64,000 nucleotides of DNA, taken from assembly GCA_947561585.1 (NCBI GenBank), contig CANNZV010002600.1, forward strand, positions 27,411 through 91,410, given 5' to 3'. Source of the DNA: Caprella mutica (lineage: Eukaryota > Arthropoda > Malacostraca > Amphipoda > Caprellidae). Under the pieces are notes generated by a model that was not told where the DNA came from, ran no database searches, and worked only from the letters and a program-made list of their open reading frames with translations. The first letter of the stretch is position 1; each line of letters opens with the position of its first letter. The position numbers were made by a program, and so were the translations under genes. Positions 34,932 to 44,179 of this stretch are shown in pieces.

Positions 34932-35735
34932 CTAACGAGTGGGTTGAATGCGAAGAGTCAATGCGCCGGACTTCGAGTCGTTCGATGGATCTTCCTTGTG
35001 GAGTGAGGCGGAGAATCCCCGGTAGAGTGCTTGTTCGGGATAATTCCACACCTGGAGTTGGCCATGCTTGGCGCGTGGAGCGGTGATCTCAATGCCAAGC
35101 CCTTGCCAATCTGAGGAGGCCACATTGAGAATGCCAACAGCCCGGAGTTCTGGCATCTTGGTTAGGCTTTGGCGTTTATCTAGAGGTAATTCGACATCAC
35201 CTTTGCTAGTCTTCGCCGTCCAGGTGGAGCCTTTCACTCGAGCGCTGACTTCGTCCTCAGGGGCATCGTCTTCCAAGAGGTGCGTGCGCAGGACTTGGGC
35301 TCGGATGCGGAAGTCCGTAGGTGGGGTGAGTTTGTCAGGATCTTTGCAGGCTCCCCAAGCTTGAATGCGATCTTTCTGTATGGCGTAGTGTTGTGTGAAG
35401 ATCACGCCTTCTTGAGTCTTGCCTTCGAAGGTGATCTTTGTGGCCTTGTCCGTAGGCTCTTGCTTAGCCGTGAGACTGACTGCTTTGCGGTCATACCAGC
35501 CGGTCTGGCCTTGAGCCTGGCATTCGGGCTTGATCAGAATGGGCTGAAGGCCGGGAATACGTTTGCCGTCTTTCTTCAGATGAATGGCGAGAGTTCCATT
35601 TCCTTGAACCACAGCGCTGAAATTCTCGTGCTCGGCAGCGGCGTGATAGCCGTCTTTGAATGCAGGTAGGCGCTCTTGAGCTTGAGCATGAAGCGCCAAG
35701 CTGAGTGTGAGGAGAATGATAGAAGTGAGTTTCAT
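34932..35735 (-). CDS. Exported protein of unknown function
   Basis: 267 residues with a signal peptide (MKLTSIILLTLSLALHAQAQ). The mature part is predicted to be largely beta-strand with alternating charged residues (GNGTLAIHLKKDGKRIPGLQ, FTQHYAIQKDRIQAWGACKD), the look of a galactose-mutarotase or jelly-roll fold, but I cannot assign a family. Its ATG directly abuts the TAA of the DUF3108 gene (TAAATG), so it is coupled to it, and it precedes the Hyi-like gene by six bases. Confidence 0.7.
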   Translation of the reverse strand: MKLTSIILLTLSLALHAQAQERLPAFKDGYHAAAEHENFSAVVQGNGTLAIHLKKDGKRIPGLQPILIKPECQAQGQTGWYDRKAVSLTAKQEPTDKATKITFEGKTQEGVIFTQHYAIQKDRIQAWGACKDPDKLTPPTDFRIRAQVLRTHLLEDDAPEDEVSARVKGSTWTAKTSKGDVELPLDKRQSLTKMPELRAVGILNVASSDWQGLGIEITAPRAKHGQLQVWNYPEQALYRGFSASLHKEDPSNDSKSGALTLRIQPTR

Positions 35736-36584
35736 TTACTTGATGGGCCTACGGGATTTGAGCGTGGCGCGGACATTTCCAATGAAGACTTCAGAACGGA
35801 TTTCCAATGGCATGCGGTAGGCGTCTTCAGAAATCCAAAGGGTCGCTTTCTTGAGCTTGTCGTAGCTCTTCAGCTCAAGATTATCTCGGTCGATCTTGTA
35901 AAGTTGGACCTGAATCTTGATCGCCTTCTTCTTGCCTAGTGCGGATTTGAATGTCTCTCTTCCTAACACTTTAAACTTTGTGAAATAAGCCGACTTGAAG
36001 GGGTGCACGACCATGTTGATTTCATCGCCATTGTTGAGCGGCTGGCTTCTGAGATAGAGGACGGTAGAGAGAAGATCTTGGGCGTGATCGTAGGCGAATA
36101 CGCGGTTCTTTGTCTTGTCGTTGCGCCCCTTGCGCTTTACCGTCTCCGTGCTTGTGACCACGCCGTCGGCGAAGACGGCTTTTGTATAGATCTTCTCTTT
36201 CTTCTCAGTCTCTGCGGCTTCGAATGAGACCGGGCGGAGTGACTTCGGTTCGACGCGAGATTTGAAGAGGTTCTTGTAGTACCAGAGGCGCTTGGCTAGG
36301 CCGGCGCTCTTGCCCTCGCACGTACCTAGCATCAGTGCAGAGTTATCGGGATCGCGCTTGCCTAACTCGAGTTTGGCTTCGCCGGCTTTGACGAGACCAT
36401 TCCAGGACAAGTGATAGGTGAGCTCGCACGCGGGGACTTTGTAAAATTTGCCAGGGCGATCCTTTGTCACCTGTGTCATCCACTGCAGATTAGGTGCCTT
36501 GGCCTCAGGAGCGCCGTAGACCATGGGCAGGCATAGCAAGAGGGCTGCGAGCGTGGCTAGGCGGAGTGGATGAGACGGATTCAT
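35736..36584 (-). CDS. DUF3108-family exported protein
   Basis: 282 residues with a signal peptide (LRLATLAALLLCLPMVYGAPE). The mature protein begins LTYHLSWNGLVKAGEAKLEL and ends with WISEDAYRMPLEIRSEVFIGNVRATL, the signature pattern of DUF3108. These are periplasmic lipocalin-like beta barrels of unknown ligand. It heads a three-gene minus-strand operon with 34932-35735 and the Hyi-like gene. The 69 bases before it are A+T-rich and may hold the promoter, but no convincing -35/-10 pair stands out. Confidence 0.8.
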   Translation of the reverse strand: MNPSHPLRLATLAALLLCLPMVYGAPEAKAPNLQWMTQVTKDRPGKFYKVPACELTYHLSWNGLVKAGEAKLELGKRDPDNSALMLGTCEGKSAGLAKRLWYYKNLFKSRVEPKSLRPVSFEAAETEKKEKIYTKAVFADGVVTSTETVKRKGRNDKTKNRVFAYDHAQDLLSTVLYLRSQPLNNGDEINMVVHPFKSAYFTKFKVLGRETFKSALGKKKAIKIQVQLYKIDRDNLELKSYDKLKKATLWISEDAYRMPLEIRSEVFIGNVRATLKSRRPIK

Positions 36585-36653
36585 GATGGTAGGACGGTTC
36601 TAGCAGGGATAATATTCGCCATTTCTAGATAGGCGGCAATTCTCTTTCGCTGA

Positions 36654-37370
36654 TTAGTCCCGGGGCCTGCTCCGCGGAGTCTGCGCGAGTTTCGCTAGTT
36701 CCTGGCGGTAGCGAATGGCCACATCACGGGGAAGGGGAGTGTCGCGAATGATTCCGAGAGCTACGGTGGCGACTTCCCACTTGGCCTGGACGACGCAAAG
36801 GATTTCCGTGTCCGACATCTCCAGGTGGAGGGCGCTTTGGTCAGGCTGCGAGAAATGATCGCGTCCGCGCCCCAGGGCATCGGCAAGATTTGAGAGGGCG
36901 GCGAGGAAGACCGGATCAGCCTTGGGCTCGGCTGCGATGGCGGCTCCATAGGCATCGACGACGAAGGCGGATTCAGATTCCGAGGTCTCGCGGACCCAGG
37001 AGACGAATTGTTTCGCTCGGGCTTCCGGCGTCGGCGCGGTGCTGTGAAAGTAGAGGTTGAGCGGATTGATGGAGGGCTCTGGCACCTCCTCCACCACGGG
37101 CTCTGGGGCGGGTGGCGTGGTTCTTGTGCGTGGGACTCTGGGCTCCGGTGGCGGTAGCTTTGGCCGCCGACTCTTCATGAAGAGTCGCTCGGGGATCTTG
37201 TCAGCGAGGAGAGATTCTACAGGATCTTCGGGTACCCCTTTCGCCATTGGATCTAGCGGGTCTGACAAAGGTGCCGAGTCGCGGTCCAAGCTTCCTGGAC
37301 GCACCACGTCTAGGAGTTCGTCCATGCGCTCCTGATCAATCCAGGAGCCGAGTGAATTCTCTTTCGCCAT
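36654..37370 (-). CDS. Protein with Pro-rich linker and possible Roadblock/LC7-like domain
   Basis: 238 residues, no signal. The N-terminal half is charged with a long Pro/Arg/Thr linker (PPPEPRVPRTRTTPPAPEP). The C-terminal half (from about residue 113) has a helix, a central hydrophobic strand pair (SESAFVVDAYGAAIAAEP) and further strands (TEILCVVQAKWEVATVALG), an arrangement like Roadblock/LC7 (MglB-like) regulators; this is a shape judgement, not a firm match. It overlaps the end of the ParA-type gene by 35 bases, so the two are tightly linked and the products may act together. Confidence 0.55.
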   Translation of the reverse strand: MAKENSLGSWIDQERMDELLDVVRPGSLDRDSAPLSDPLDPMAKGVPEDPVESLLADKIPERLFMKSRRPKLPPPEPRVPRTRTTPPAPEPVVEEVPEPSINPLNLYFHSTAPTPEARAKQFVSWVRETSESESAFVVDAYGAAIAAEPKADPVFLAALSNLADALGRGRDHFSQPDQSALHLEMSDTEILCVVQAKWEVATVALGIIRDTPLPRDVAIRYRQELAKLAQTPRSRPRD

Positions 37371-38157
37371 ATGCTACTTTCTGCAGGGTGAGCCGCGGTT
37401 CGAGTTCGGCCGCAAGTTGGTCGAAGACCAAAGCGGCAGGAGGGAGTTTTTGATAGAGTAAGGCCACGGGCACGCCATGGGCACTGGCTCTGACAAAGTC
37501 TTGTTCGCGAGGGATGCTCGTGCGCAAGAGAGTATCGCCGGGCACCATCTGTCGTAGATCACGAGCCACTTGCAGACTTTCTTCGCCGTGGGGATCGACC
37601 ATGGTGAGAAGGATGCCTGCGACTTCGATGATGGATTGCTCATCTTCACGCAGCCGAGCAATGCCTTCTAGTAGTTGAAGAATGGAGCGGACTCCGAGTG
37701 GCTCTGATTGCTGCGGAAGCAGCGCAAAGTCTCCCTGGCGCACGAGCTCGCGGGTGTGTCCCATGAGTCCAGCGGCCGTATCGAAGATGACGACATCGTA
37801 GTTGAGCCCATCCAACTGGCCTAACATGCGTGCAATGGCGCCTGCGTAGTGAGACGCATCCGTTTCGAGCTTAAAGAAGGTGTCTGTTAGTCCAGCGGTT
37901 ACTAAATGCAACTCTGGGAGGCGCGTGGGAATGATGAGTTCATCCACATCACAATCGTAGTGGAGGAAGTCGTAGTAGCCTGGACAGCGCTGGGTCTTCT
38001 CGGAGAGAGAGAGGCCGACGGAGTTCTGTGGATCCGTATCGACGAGGAGAGTTTGCCAGCCTCGGCAGGCCAGTGAGTGCGCCAAATTGATGGCGACCGT
38101 GGTCTTGCCGACTCCTCCTTTCTGGCTGGTGACTACGAGCGTGATCAAGGACTTCAC
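37336..38157 (-). CDS. ParA/MinD-type ATPase
   Basis: 273 residues from GTG 38157. The deviant Walker A KGGVGKTT occurs about residue 12-19 after TLVVTSQ, followed by switch I DTDPQNSVGLSL and switch II VIFDTAAGLMGHTRELV. These P-loop ATPases position cargo by dimerising on DNA or membrane. No parB or parS site is seen, so this is an orphan type. The frame is open to GTG 38244, but GTG 38157 puts the P-loop at the usual place and overlaps the stop of a short leader frame (38154-38237). It overlaps the downstream possible Roadblock-like gene by 35 bases. Confidence 0.9.
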   Translation of the reverse strand: MKSLITLVVTSQKGGVGKTTVAINLAHSLACRGWQTLLVDTDPQNSVGLSLSEKTQRCPGYYDFLHYDCDVDELIIPTRLPELHLVTAGLTDTFFKLETDASHYAGAIARMLGQLDGLNYDVVIFDTAAGLMGHTRELVRQGDFALLPQQSEPLGVRSILQLLEGIARLREDEQSIIEVAGILLTMVDPHGEESLQVARDLRQMVPGDTLLRTSIPREQDFVRASAHGVPVALLYQKLPPAALVFDQLAAELEPRLTLQKVAYGEREFTRLLD

Positions 38158-38237
38158 TGTGTCCAGATGGCCTTGCTTGGAAACTGAAAAGTTCTGTAGA
38201 ACGGCAGGTGCTTGCGTCTCTCGGGAAATGGTCCCAT
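38154..38237 (-). CDS. Putative 27-codon leader peptide upstream of the ParA-type gene
   Basis: ATG 38237 follows an excellent ribosome site, GGGAGGTG (complement of 38246-38253), by eight bases. The frame encodes 27 residues (basic and aromatic, for example PERRKHLPFYRTF) and ends in TGA at 38154-38156. That stop overlaps the GTG start of the ParA frame as GTGA, the arrangement used for translational coupling. The otherwise unexplained strong ribosome site supports the call; the peptide itself matches nothing I know. Confidence 0.4.
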   Translation of the reverse strand: MGPFPERRKHLPFYRTFQFPSKAIWTQ

Positions 38238-38257
38238 AAGACACCCACCTCCCTTCT

Positions 38258-39499
38258 ATGAACGAGTCCTCTGCCCAGCGCCCGCCGAAGAAGTTTCATC
38301 CTGAACCCTTCGCTTACCATCAAGAGATCGATCTCACGATTGATGCGCTGACGAATTTGGGTATCGGCCTTGGGCGGGTAGATGGTTGGGTCGTCTTTGT
38401 CCCGTATGTGCTTCCGGGTGAGAAGGTGCGCGTGCGTATCTATCGGAATGACAAGAGTCACAGCCAGGGTGACCTGGTGGAGATCTTGGAGCCTTCAGCG
38501 GATCGCATCGAGCCGACTTGCGAACTCTTTGGTGAGTGCGGTGGGTGTCAATACCAACACTTTAGCTATGAGAAGCAGCTTCATTGGAAGCAGCGCCAGG
38601 TGCAGGAGTTGCTCACGCACATGACGAAGCTAGAGTTGCCAGTGGAGTCTGTGATCGCTTCGCCTCAGACCTTTGGCTACCGCTCCAAGATCACGCCACA
38701 TTTCCAGAAGGCGAATGCTGAGGGGATCATCGAAACGATCGGCTTTCTAAAAGTGGGCCGTCGTCGGGATGCGTTGGAGTTGGATCACTGTCCGATCGCT
38801 ATGCCGGTGATCAATGAGCGTTTGCCAAGTTTGAAGGCAGAGATTCGAGCGAAGGCGAAGACTTATAAGAAGGGGGCGACCGTTATTCTGAGGGCTTCCG
38901 ATGGCGATCCTCCGGTGCTTACGGAGCATAAAGATGTCTGTAAGCAGCAGGTGGGTGAATTGACGTTCAGTTTCAATGCGGGCGATTTCTTTCAGAACAA
39001 TCCGTTCATTCTTGAGGCCTTCACGAGCTATGTCCGTGAGCAGGCTTCGGCAGGGACGGCACGTTATCTGGTCGATGCTTATTGTGGCAGTGGCTTATTT
39101 GGCCTGACGGCTGCGAGTGCTTTCGAGCAGGTGATGGGTATCGAGATTTCTGAGAGTAGCATTGTCTGGGCTCGTCAGAATGCGGAGGCGAATGGGATCA
39201 CGAACGCGAGTTTCCTGGCCGGTAAGTCGGAGGCGCTGTTCCCGGAGTGTACGTTTCCTGGAAATGAGACGGCCATGGTGGTGGATCCACCTCGTCGTGG
39301 GTGTGATAGTGTCTTTCTGGACCAGCTCTTTGCCTTTGGGCCAGAGCGGGTGATTTACGTTTCCTGTAATCCAGCGACGCAGATGCGTGATCTGAATGCG
39401 TTTGCGGAGCAGGGGTACTCGCTGGTGAAGCTGCAGCCTTTTGATTTGTTTCCTCAGACGCGGCACTTGGAGTGCGTGGCGACGTTGGTGAAAGTATAG
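38258..39499 (+). CDS. rlmD: 23S rRNA (uracil-5)-methyltransferase, RlmD/RumA family
   Basis: 413 residues. Domain order: a TRAM domain (DALTNLGIGLGRVDG...VVFVPYVLPGEKVRVRI), a 4Fe-4S cysteine cluster (CELFGECGGCQYQH), and a SAM-dependent Rossmann domain with DAYCGSGLFGLTAAS, VVDPPRRGCD and the catalytic Cys in IYVSCNPATQMRDL. It methylates C5 of a uridine in 23S rRNA; RlmC or RlmD specificity cannot be told by eye. It is divergent from the ParA leader region and convergent with the cassette A gene, separated by a strong hairpin. Confidence 0.92.
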   Translation: MNESSAQRPPKKFHPEPFAYHQEIDLTIDALTNLGIGLGRVDGWVVFVPYVLPGEKVRVRIYRNDKSHSQGDLVEILEPSADRIEPTCELFGECGGCQYQHFSYEKQLHWKQRQVQELLTHMTKLELPVESVIASPQTFGYRSKITPHFQKANAEGIIETIGFLKVGRRRDALELDHCPIAMPVINERLPSLKAEIRAKAKTYKKGATVILRASDGDPPVLTEHKDVCKQQVGELTFSFNAGDFFQNNPFILEAFTSYVREQASAGTARYLVDAYCGSGLFGLTAASAFEQVMGIEISESSIVWARQNAEANGITNASFLAGKSEALFPECTFPGNETAMVVDPPRRGCDSVFLDQLFAFGPERVIYVSCNPATQMRDLNAFAEQGYSLVKLQPFDLFPQTRHLECVATLVKV

Positions 39500-39560
39500 C
39501 TTCCCGTATGTGCTCAATGCAGCGGAGCTGCGGCTCTCCAGGGTGACTCTATAAACGAAG

Positions 39561-39592
39561 AAAGGGAGAGGCCGTTAAGCCTCTCCCTTTCA
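39561..39592. terminator. Bidirectional terminator, 13-bp perfect stem
   Basis: GAAAGGGAGAGGC (39561-39573) pairs exactly with 39580-39592 around the six-base loop CGTTAA. It sits between the stops of the convergent rlmD (39499) and cassette A (39609) genes. The run CTTTC after the loop on the plus strand and the AT-rich flanks on both sides suit termination in both directions. Confidence 0.8.
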
Positions 39593-39608
39593 GTTGTATA
39601 AGGTTCTC

Positions 39609-42600
39609 TTAGTGAGCGAACTGGCGCACATTCACCACGCGGTAGCGATAAAACTCCTCGAGGCTCTTGGCTCTGTTCTCAATCTTCTCGTTCTTGTAGT
39701 CCGGGATATTCCGGTCTGTCGGATCGAGGAAGCGCTCAATCACGGCTGAGCCGCGATATTCACCAGTGATCTGATCTTGGCCGGAGACGAACTCGCTCTC
39801 CGATGTCCCGCGGACCTTCTGGATGGTCTGCACTGTCATGTAGACTTTGAAGGTGTTCGATTTCGTGGTGACGCGAGGGTAGATATTCGCATAGGGCTGC
39901 TCCAAGGAATTGTCCCCTGTGAAGCGGTGATCATCCCACCACTTGCGGATGCCTTTGCTGTCCTCGTCCCAAGAAACGTCTTCGTTCTGTGGGTAAAGGA
40001 AGGCTTCGCAGACCTCGGTGGCTGTGCGGAACACTTTGCCTTGCTCGAACTTGTACTCCCACTGCTCGAGTGTCTCCCAGATGTCGATCTTGTGGTGCCA
40101 GCCCTTGGTGCCAGAGCTGTTATCGCTCTTGTATTTCCGGCCGGCAGTGTTCGGAATCGCGAGAACGCGCTCGGACTTGAAGACTGCGGCCAAGGCTGTG
40201 GCGCGCTTGATGTAGCTGAACGGTAGCATCTGGTAGTTCAGATTGATCTTGCCGCTGGTGGCGAAGGGCTCACTGATCGGATAGGGTTCCACGATAGGCA
40301 TCCAGAAGAAGTCCAACCAGATGTGATCGGGTGGAAGCTCCTTATCGTCATGCACGGAGTCGAGCTGTGGACTATCGAACTTGTCGACGGTCGTCTTGTC
40401 TCCTCGGAGCTTCATGCCGTTACCGGCCTCGCCCATGTGGCTATTGCGTTTGGTGTGGCCATTGACGGCTACATTTGGGCGGAACAGTAGGGTAGTCCAA
40501 GGTGCATTCGCTTGAGAGGCACTTGGTAGTGAGCCAAACATGACACCTGATGGCACCATGCGGTTGGGATTGAAGTTCTCGAGGTTTCTGTCCTCGTAAC
40601 TATCACCTTTCTTCCACTCGCCTGCTTCGAAGTAAGGATACTTCTGATTGAAGACGCTTGAACCAGGCACGTCATCGGCACCGTCGTCTGGCTTGTTGAT
40701 GTAAGAACCGTCTGTGCAACCACCAATCCCATTGTCAAAGTCCCGGGTGATCGAAGGATCGATTGGGAAGTCGTAGCCGTCGGATAGCAAAGGAGCGAAG
40801 TCCCGGTTTCTCTCCCGAGTTGGGTCCCAACAGAAGTCAGGCTCCATGGCAGAACCTTCGCCGTCGTCATACTTGGCATCCGCAAGGCTGCGGCGGCTCA
40901 ACTCCATGGAGAAGGTCGCATGACGGCCCAAAGTGGTGGACTTCGGATAAATAGACCAGGTCAACGAGTGAGCTGCATTCTGTTTCCCTACCCGAGGATG
41001 GAGTCGGAAGAGTTCACTTGGAACATTCCTTTTGGTGGAGATGTGGCGAACGTCTCCATGAGCGACGACGAGACTCGTGACATTTTCACGCTTCTCTGTG
41101 GGCTCAAGAACATGAACGGCCTTCGTCCGTGCACTTGCTTCTGCTGCTCCTCTAAATCGGCGGGTCCAGCCCTGGAAGCCGCCCGAGTTCAGTTGGGGGG
41201 CGAGCAATTCCAACTCCTCGCCTGGCTGAGTCCAACGGAGGTTGATGTTCTGCACGAGGTTGCCCGTGGTAGCTCCCTCGGCGCCCTGATCATAGATCAC
41301 GAGTTGCACGGGATTATCCTGTGTCAGAATGAGGTCTTCATCGCCCACCAAGATCACAGGTGTCTGGCAATAGAAGTGGGAGAGCTCTCCCGTGCCATTG
41401 GCTAGAAACGCCCGGCCATGATAGCCCTTGGAGTCTTCAGTGACTTGGAGCTTACCGAAGCGGAAGAGGCGGTAACCACCAGTGCCTCCCCAACCATACC
41501 ACCCAGCAGGAAGGTTTGATCGAGCATCAGGCTCATTCGCTTCGACGGTGTAGACGGCTGGTCCAGATTGGGCCTTGCCTGCGGATTCGACGCTTTCACC
41601 CCAAAGTTCGAGAGGGATACCGTTCAGAGAGAGGCCACCTACTTCATCAAAGCCGCCCTCGTATCCAGTGCCTCCAGTCATGAGACGGAAGGTTTGCTTA
41701 GGGTGAATCTGGTGAAAGCCCTGCGCGACCGAGAAAGCCTCAGGGATGATGCCGGTTTCGATGTATTTTATGGTCTTACCCTCGTCTCCTGGGCCGAAGC
41801 TTGCACCACGCCACTTGGCATATTCTGGGTGCTTGTTAGCGATGATTCGCTTGATGACCGCAACGTCAGCACCTGATTCTGCTTCAAAGACATCGTTGTC
41901 ATTCCCAATGGAGAAATTAGGACCATTTCCAATGATTCCATCCCAGTTGCCGTTCTCAGGCCACTTCTTCAGCCTGACCTGTCCAGTGGCGTAGGTGACG
42001 AGAGCGACCTCAGACACAGTGAACATCCGGCCAGAGCCACGAGGCTCAAGCGTTGTATCGTGCCAGCGTTTGCCCTGCTCAGAGCTGCCAGTGCCGCTTG
42101 TGAGATTACGATCGATCATGTTAATGCCGGAGATCTGACCGAAGCCACTGTCGGCACCAGGTGAGAAGTCGGCATAAGGCTCGGCGAGGTTACCGTCGTG
42201 GATATTCACCTGACGCAGATAGTCGAACATCTGCAGAGCGATGGCGAAGTGGTCCAGTTTGTATTCGGTCTTATCGCTGTAGTAGCTAGGCTTGAAAGGG
42301 CTTCTCTTCTTGGCGCCATACTTCTGCGCGAGGGATTTGCCGTAGCTAGGCACTGGCTTGTAGACCTGGGCCATGAGATACATGTAGAGGTCGATGTTCG
42401 AGCGGCTTGCGCGGCTGTAGAACTCGGCGTGACGCGAGGTGGCTTGCCTGCGCTGGAAGAAGAATTTGATCAGCTTGTTCTTAGGTCCAAGACTGGTACA
42501 GAACTCAATGGTGTCATCCAGGGCCGTGCGGTTGCGTCGGCTGTCATTCTCATGGAAGGGCCAGAGACTGATGCGGGGACGGCCGTGAACATTCAGCTCA

Positions 42601-43808
42601 GGTCCTTGGCTACGAACGGTCATGAAACCCTTGGCGCGCTCGAAGCGCTCCAAGCCGTCAGGGAGGAGGTCGACGAACTTGTTGTCCTCACGCTTGATGT
42701 TGAAGACGATGTCATCCACGGAAGCGTAGAGACGGTCTGCGTCATACTGAAGTGCTGTGGAGCCTTTCTTCTTACCGTCTTCAGTGCCGCCATCCCACTC
42801 GACTTTAGGAGTGATTTCAAGAATGGCTTGGAGCTCGTTCTTGGTCAGCTTGTCACTAGCGCCATCGCCATCGACGTATTTGCCAGGGAAGAAGAGGGAG
42901 CTCAAACATGTGGTCGCAGGGTGACCTGGGTAGCGCTGAACCTCGCGGATGACAGGTTGATACTGAGCCCAAAGACGGCCGAGATCGGTGTTGGCTTTAG
43001 GCTTATCCCAAGGGACGGCTTCAGCTGCGGTGTTCACGTTGATCTTACAGGTTTCGTCATCAGCCCAGAAAGCGATGCGGGCACTGATTGGATTGCGAGC
43101 GTCAGGTTTGGCCGTGGGGTCCGTGCTGATGAACTTGCCAGCTGGATCTAGGCTGCCCATGGTGCCGTCTTTCAAGACGTACAACCATTCGACGGGCATT
43201 GGGAGGCGCTCTTCTTCTTGCACACCAGGGAAGGTATCGAAGTCGAAACCTTCAACCTTATCGCGAGTCTTCGCCCGAGGGTCGAGGATGGGGAAGAAGC
43301 GATTAGTCTCCTGGCCCTTCGTATTGTAGGCGATGGAAGGTGCGTTTAGATCGACGAAGCGCTCGGGGGATTGTTCCCAGCCTTGGATAGACTCAAGCTC
43401 CCGCGCGATTTCTCGCTCGTCATTGACCTTCATGTTTGTCGAAGAGTAGAGTTTGAAGGCGTCTAGAAGCTGTCCTTCGGACTCGAAAGTGCGGATCATG
43501 CCCGGCTGGGAAGCCCAGAGAGCAATGGCACCACCGCCGAATAGACCACCGCCTTGCAGTTTGTCTGTTCTGGTGGCTTCGCGAATCTGGCCGATGACCA
43601 GACTGGTCACTAGCTCAGAGAGCTGCCGGGTGCGGACGGTGTCTGAGTAGCTTTTAGCAGAGCGGAGTTCATTGCCCGCTAAGCTAATGATGGCGATACT
43701 CAAAACGGTGAGCACCGAGAGGATGGACATCACCGTGACAAGCGCGACGCCGCGCTCTTTCTTGGTAGATGCCTTTCCCTTTCTGAAGGGGTGGATGGTC
43801 AATTTCAT
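39609..43808 (-). CDS. Verru_Chthon cassette protein A
   Basis: 1399 residues. The N-terminus is a PilX/pilin-like transmembrane start with Lys/Arg before it (KERGVALVTVMSILSVLTVLSIAII), followed by LAGNELRSAKSYSDTVRTRQLSELV. A long exported body contains LDAFKLYSSTNMKVNDE, TGQVRLKKWPENG and, near the end, DHIWLDFFWMPIVEPYPISEPFATSGKINLNYQM, as I recall for the TIGR02600 family. Function is unknown; the cassette looks like a modified type II/IV pseudopilus. In this window the gene is divergent from B, C and D, separated by 371 bases. The region 39615-39800 is the C-terminal tail. Confidence 0.93.
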   Translation of the reverse strand: MKLTIHPFRKGKASTKKERGVALVTVMSILSVLTVLSIAIISLAGNELRSAKSYSDTVRTRQLSELVTSLVIGQIREATRTDKLQGGGLFGGGAIALWASQPGMIRTFESEGQLLDAFKLYSSTNMKVNDEREIARELESIQGWEQSPERFVDLNAPSIAYNTKGQETNRFFPILDPRAKTRDKVEGFDFDTFPGVQEEERLPMPVEWLYVLKDGTMGSLDPAGKFISTDPTAKPDARNPISARIAFWADDETCKINVNTAAEAVPWDKPKANTDLGRLWAQYQPVIREVQRYPGHPATTCLSSLFFPGKYVDGDGASDKLTKNELQAILEITPKVEWDGGTEDGKKKGSTALQYDADRLYASVDDIVFNIKREDNKFVDLLPDGLERFERAKGFMTVRSQGPELNVHGRPRISLWPFHENDSRRNRTALDDTIEFCTSLGPKNKLIKFFFQRRQATSRHAEFYSRASRSNIDLYMYLMAQVYKPVPSYGKSLAQKYGAKKRSPFKPSYYSDKTEYKLDHFAIALQMFDYLRQVNIHDGNLAEPYADFSPGADSGFGQISGINMIDRNLTSGTGSSEQGKRWHDTTLEPRGSGRMFTVSEVALVTYATGQVRLKKWPENGNWDGIIGNGPNFSIGNDNDVFEAESGADVAVIKRIIANKHPEYAKWRGASFGPGDEGKTIKYIETGIIPEAFSVAQGFHQIHPKQTFRLMTGGTGYEGGFDEVGGLSLNGIPLELWGESVESAGKAQSGPAVYTVEANEPDARSNLPAGWYGWGGTGGYRLFRFGKLQVTEDSKGYHGRAFLANGTGELSHFYCQTPVILVGDEDLILTQDNPVQLVIYDQGAEGATTGNLVQNINLRWTQPGEELELLAPQLNSGGFQGWTRRFRGAAEASARTKAVHVLEPTEKRENVTSLVVAHGDVRHISTKRNVPSELFRLHPRVGKQNAAHSLTWSIYPKSTTLGRHATFSMELSRRSLADAKYDDGEGSAMEPDFCWDPTRERNRDFAPLLSDGYDFPIDPSITRDFDNGIGGCTDGSYINKPDDGADDVPGSSVFNQKYPYFEAGEWKKGDSYEDRNLENFNPNRMVPSGVMFGSLPSASQANAPWTTLLFRPNVAVNGHTKRNSHMGEAGNGMKLRGDKTTVDKFDSPQLDSVHDDKELPPDHIWLDFFWMPIVEPYPISEPFATSGKINLNYQMLPFSYIKRATALAAVFKSERVLAIPNTAGRKYKSDNSSGTKGWHHKIDIWETLEQWEYKFEQGKVFRTATEVCEAFLYPQNEDVSWDEDSKGIRKWWDDHRFTGDNSLEQPYANIYPRVTTKSNTFKVYMTVQTIQKVRGTSESEFVSGQDQITGEYRGSAVIERFLDPTDRNIPDYKNEKIENRAKSLEEFYRYRVVNVRQFAH

Positions 43809-44179
43809 AGGGTGAGTTGATTAGGTTCTCAGCTAAGAGTGGTTGCTGCGGTGGGCTGCAACATGATAAGAAGGGGCTAGATTGTCTCGAGTGTCAAGAC
43901 TAATACATACAAAGACCATACAAGATTTCTTGCGACATATCCAGGGGTTCTTCCGAATTTCCCTGCGAGAATCTCATGTAAAGTGTTTGTGGTGAGCTGG
44001 TTGTGGGGAGGTTGAATTGATTTGAGTGGGGTTTGGGCGATTTCTTTGAGCTGAATGACTTTGCTCTCTCTTGAGAACGTTGTATGTTCATTGTAAATTC
44101 ATTTAGGTTTTGAATTTACAAATACGAGCCTTTACTTAATCTTCGAGACGGGTTCACTACCTGCGTTCCTACAAGCCTC
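43809..44179. other. Divergent intergenic region between cassette A and cassette B
   Basis: 371 bases without a supportable gene. It contains two A+T-rich stretches, and an 11-bp inverted repeat (44091-44121) near the B side. A perfect TTGACA for the minus strand (complement of 43892-43897) has no -10 element at the right distance. It must carry promoters for both A and B-C-D; none could be fixed by eye. One short minus frame (43900-44091) is judged chance. Confidence 0.6.
44091..44121. promoter_or_regulatory. 11-bp inverted repeat in the cassette divergent promoter region
   Basis: TTGTAAATTCA (44091-44101) is the exact complement of 44111-44121, with a nine-base spacer TTTAGGTTT. The whole repeat is A+T-rich, as a dimeric regulator site would be, and lies 59 bases before ATG 44180 of cassette B. 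As an RNA it would be a weak hairpin. Confidence 0.5.

Noticed and set aside
42198..43151. A 317-codon plus-strand frame opposite cassette A
   Set aside because: Antisense shadow of cassette protein A, with repeated Val/Leu/Glu runs and no recognisable domain.
43869..43897. Perfect TTGACA upstream of cassette A as a promoter
   Set aside because: The nearest -10-like word (TATCAT) is 23 bases away, and the 17-base position reads CCTTCT, so it cannot be called a promoter.
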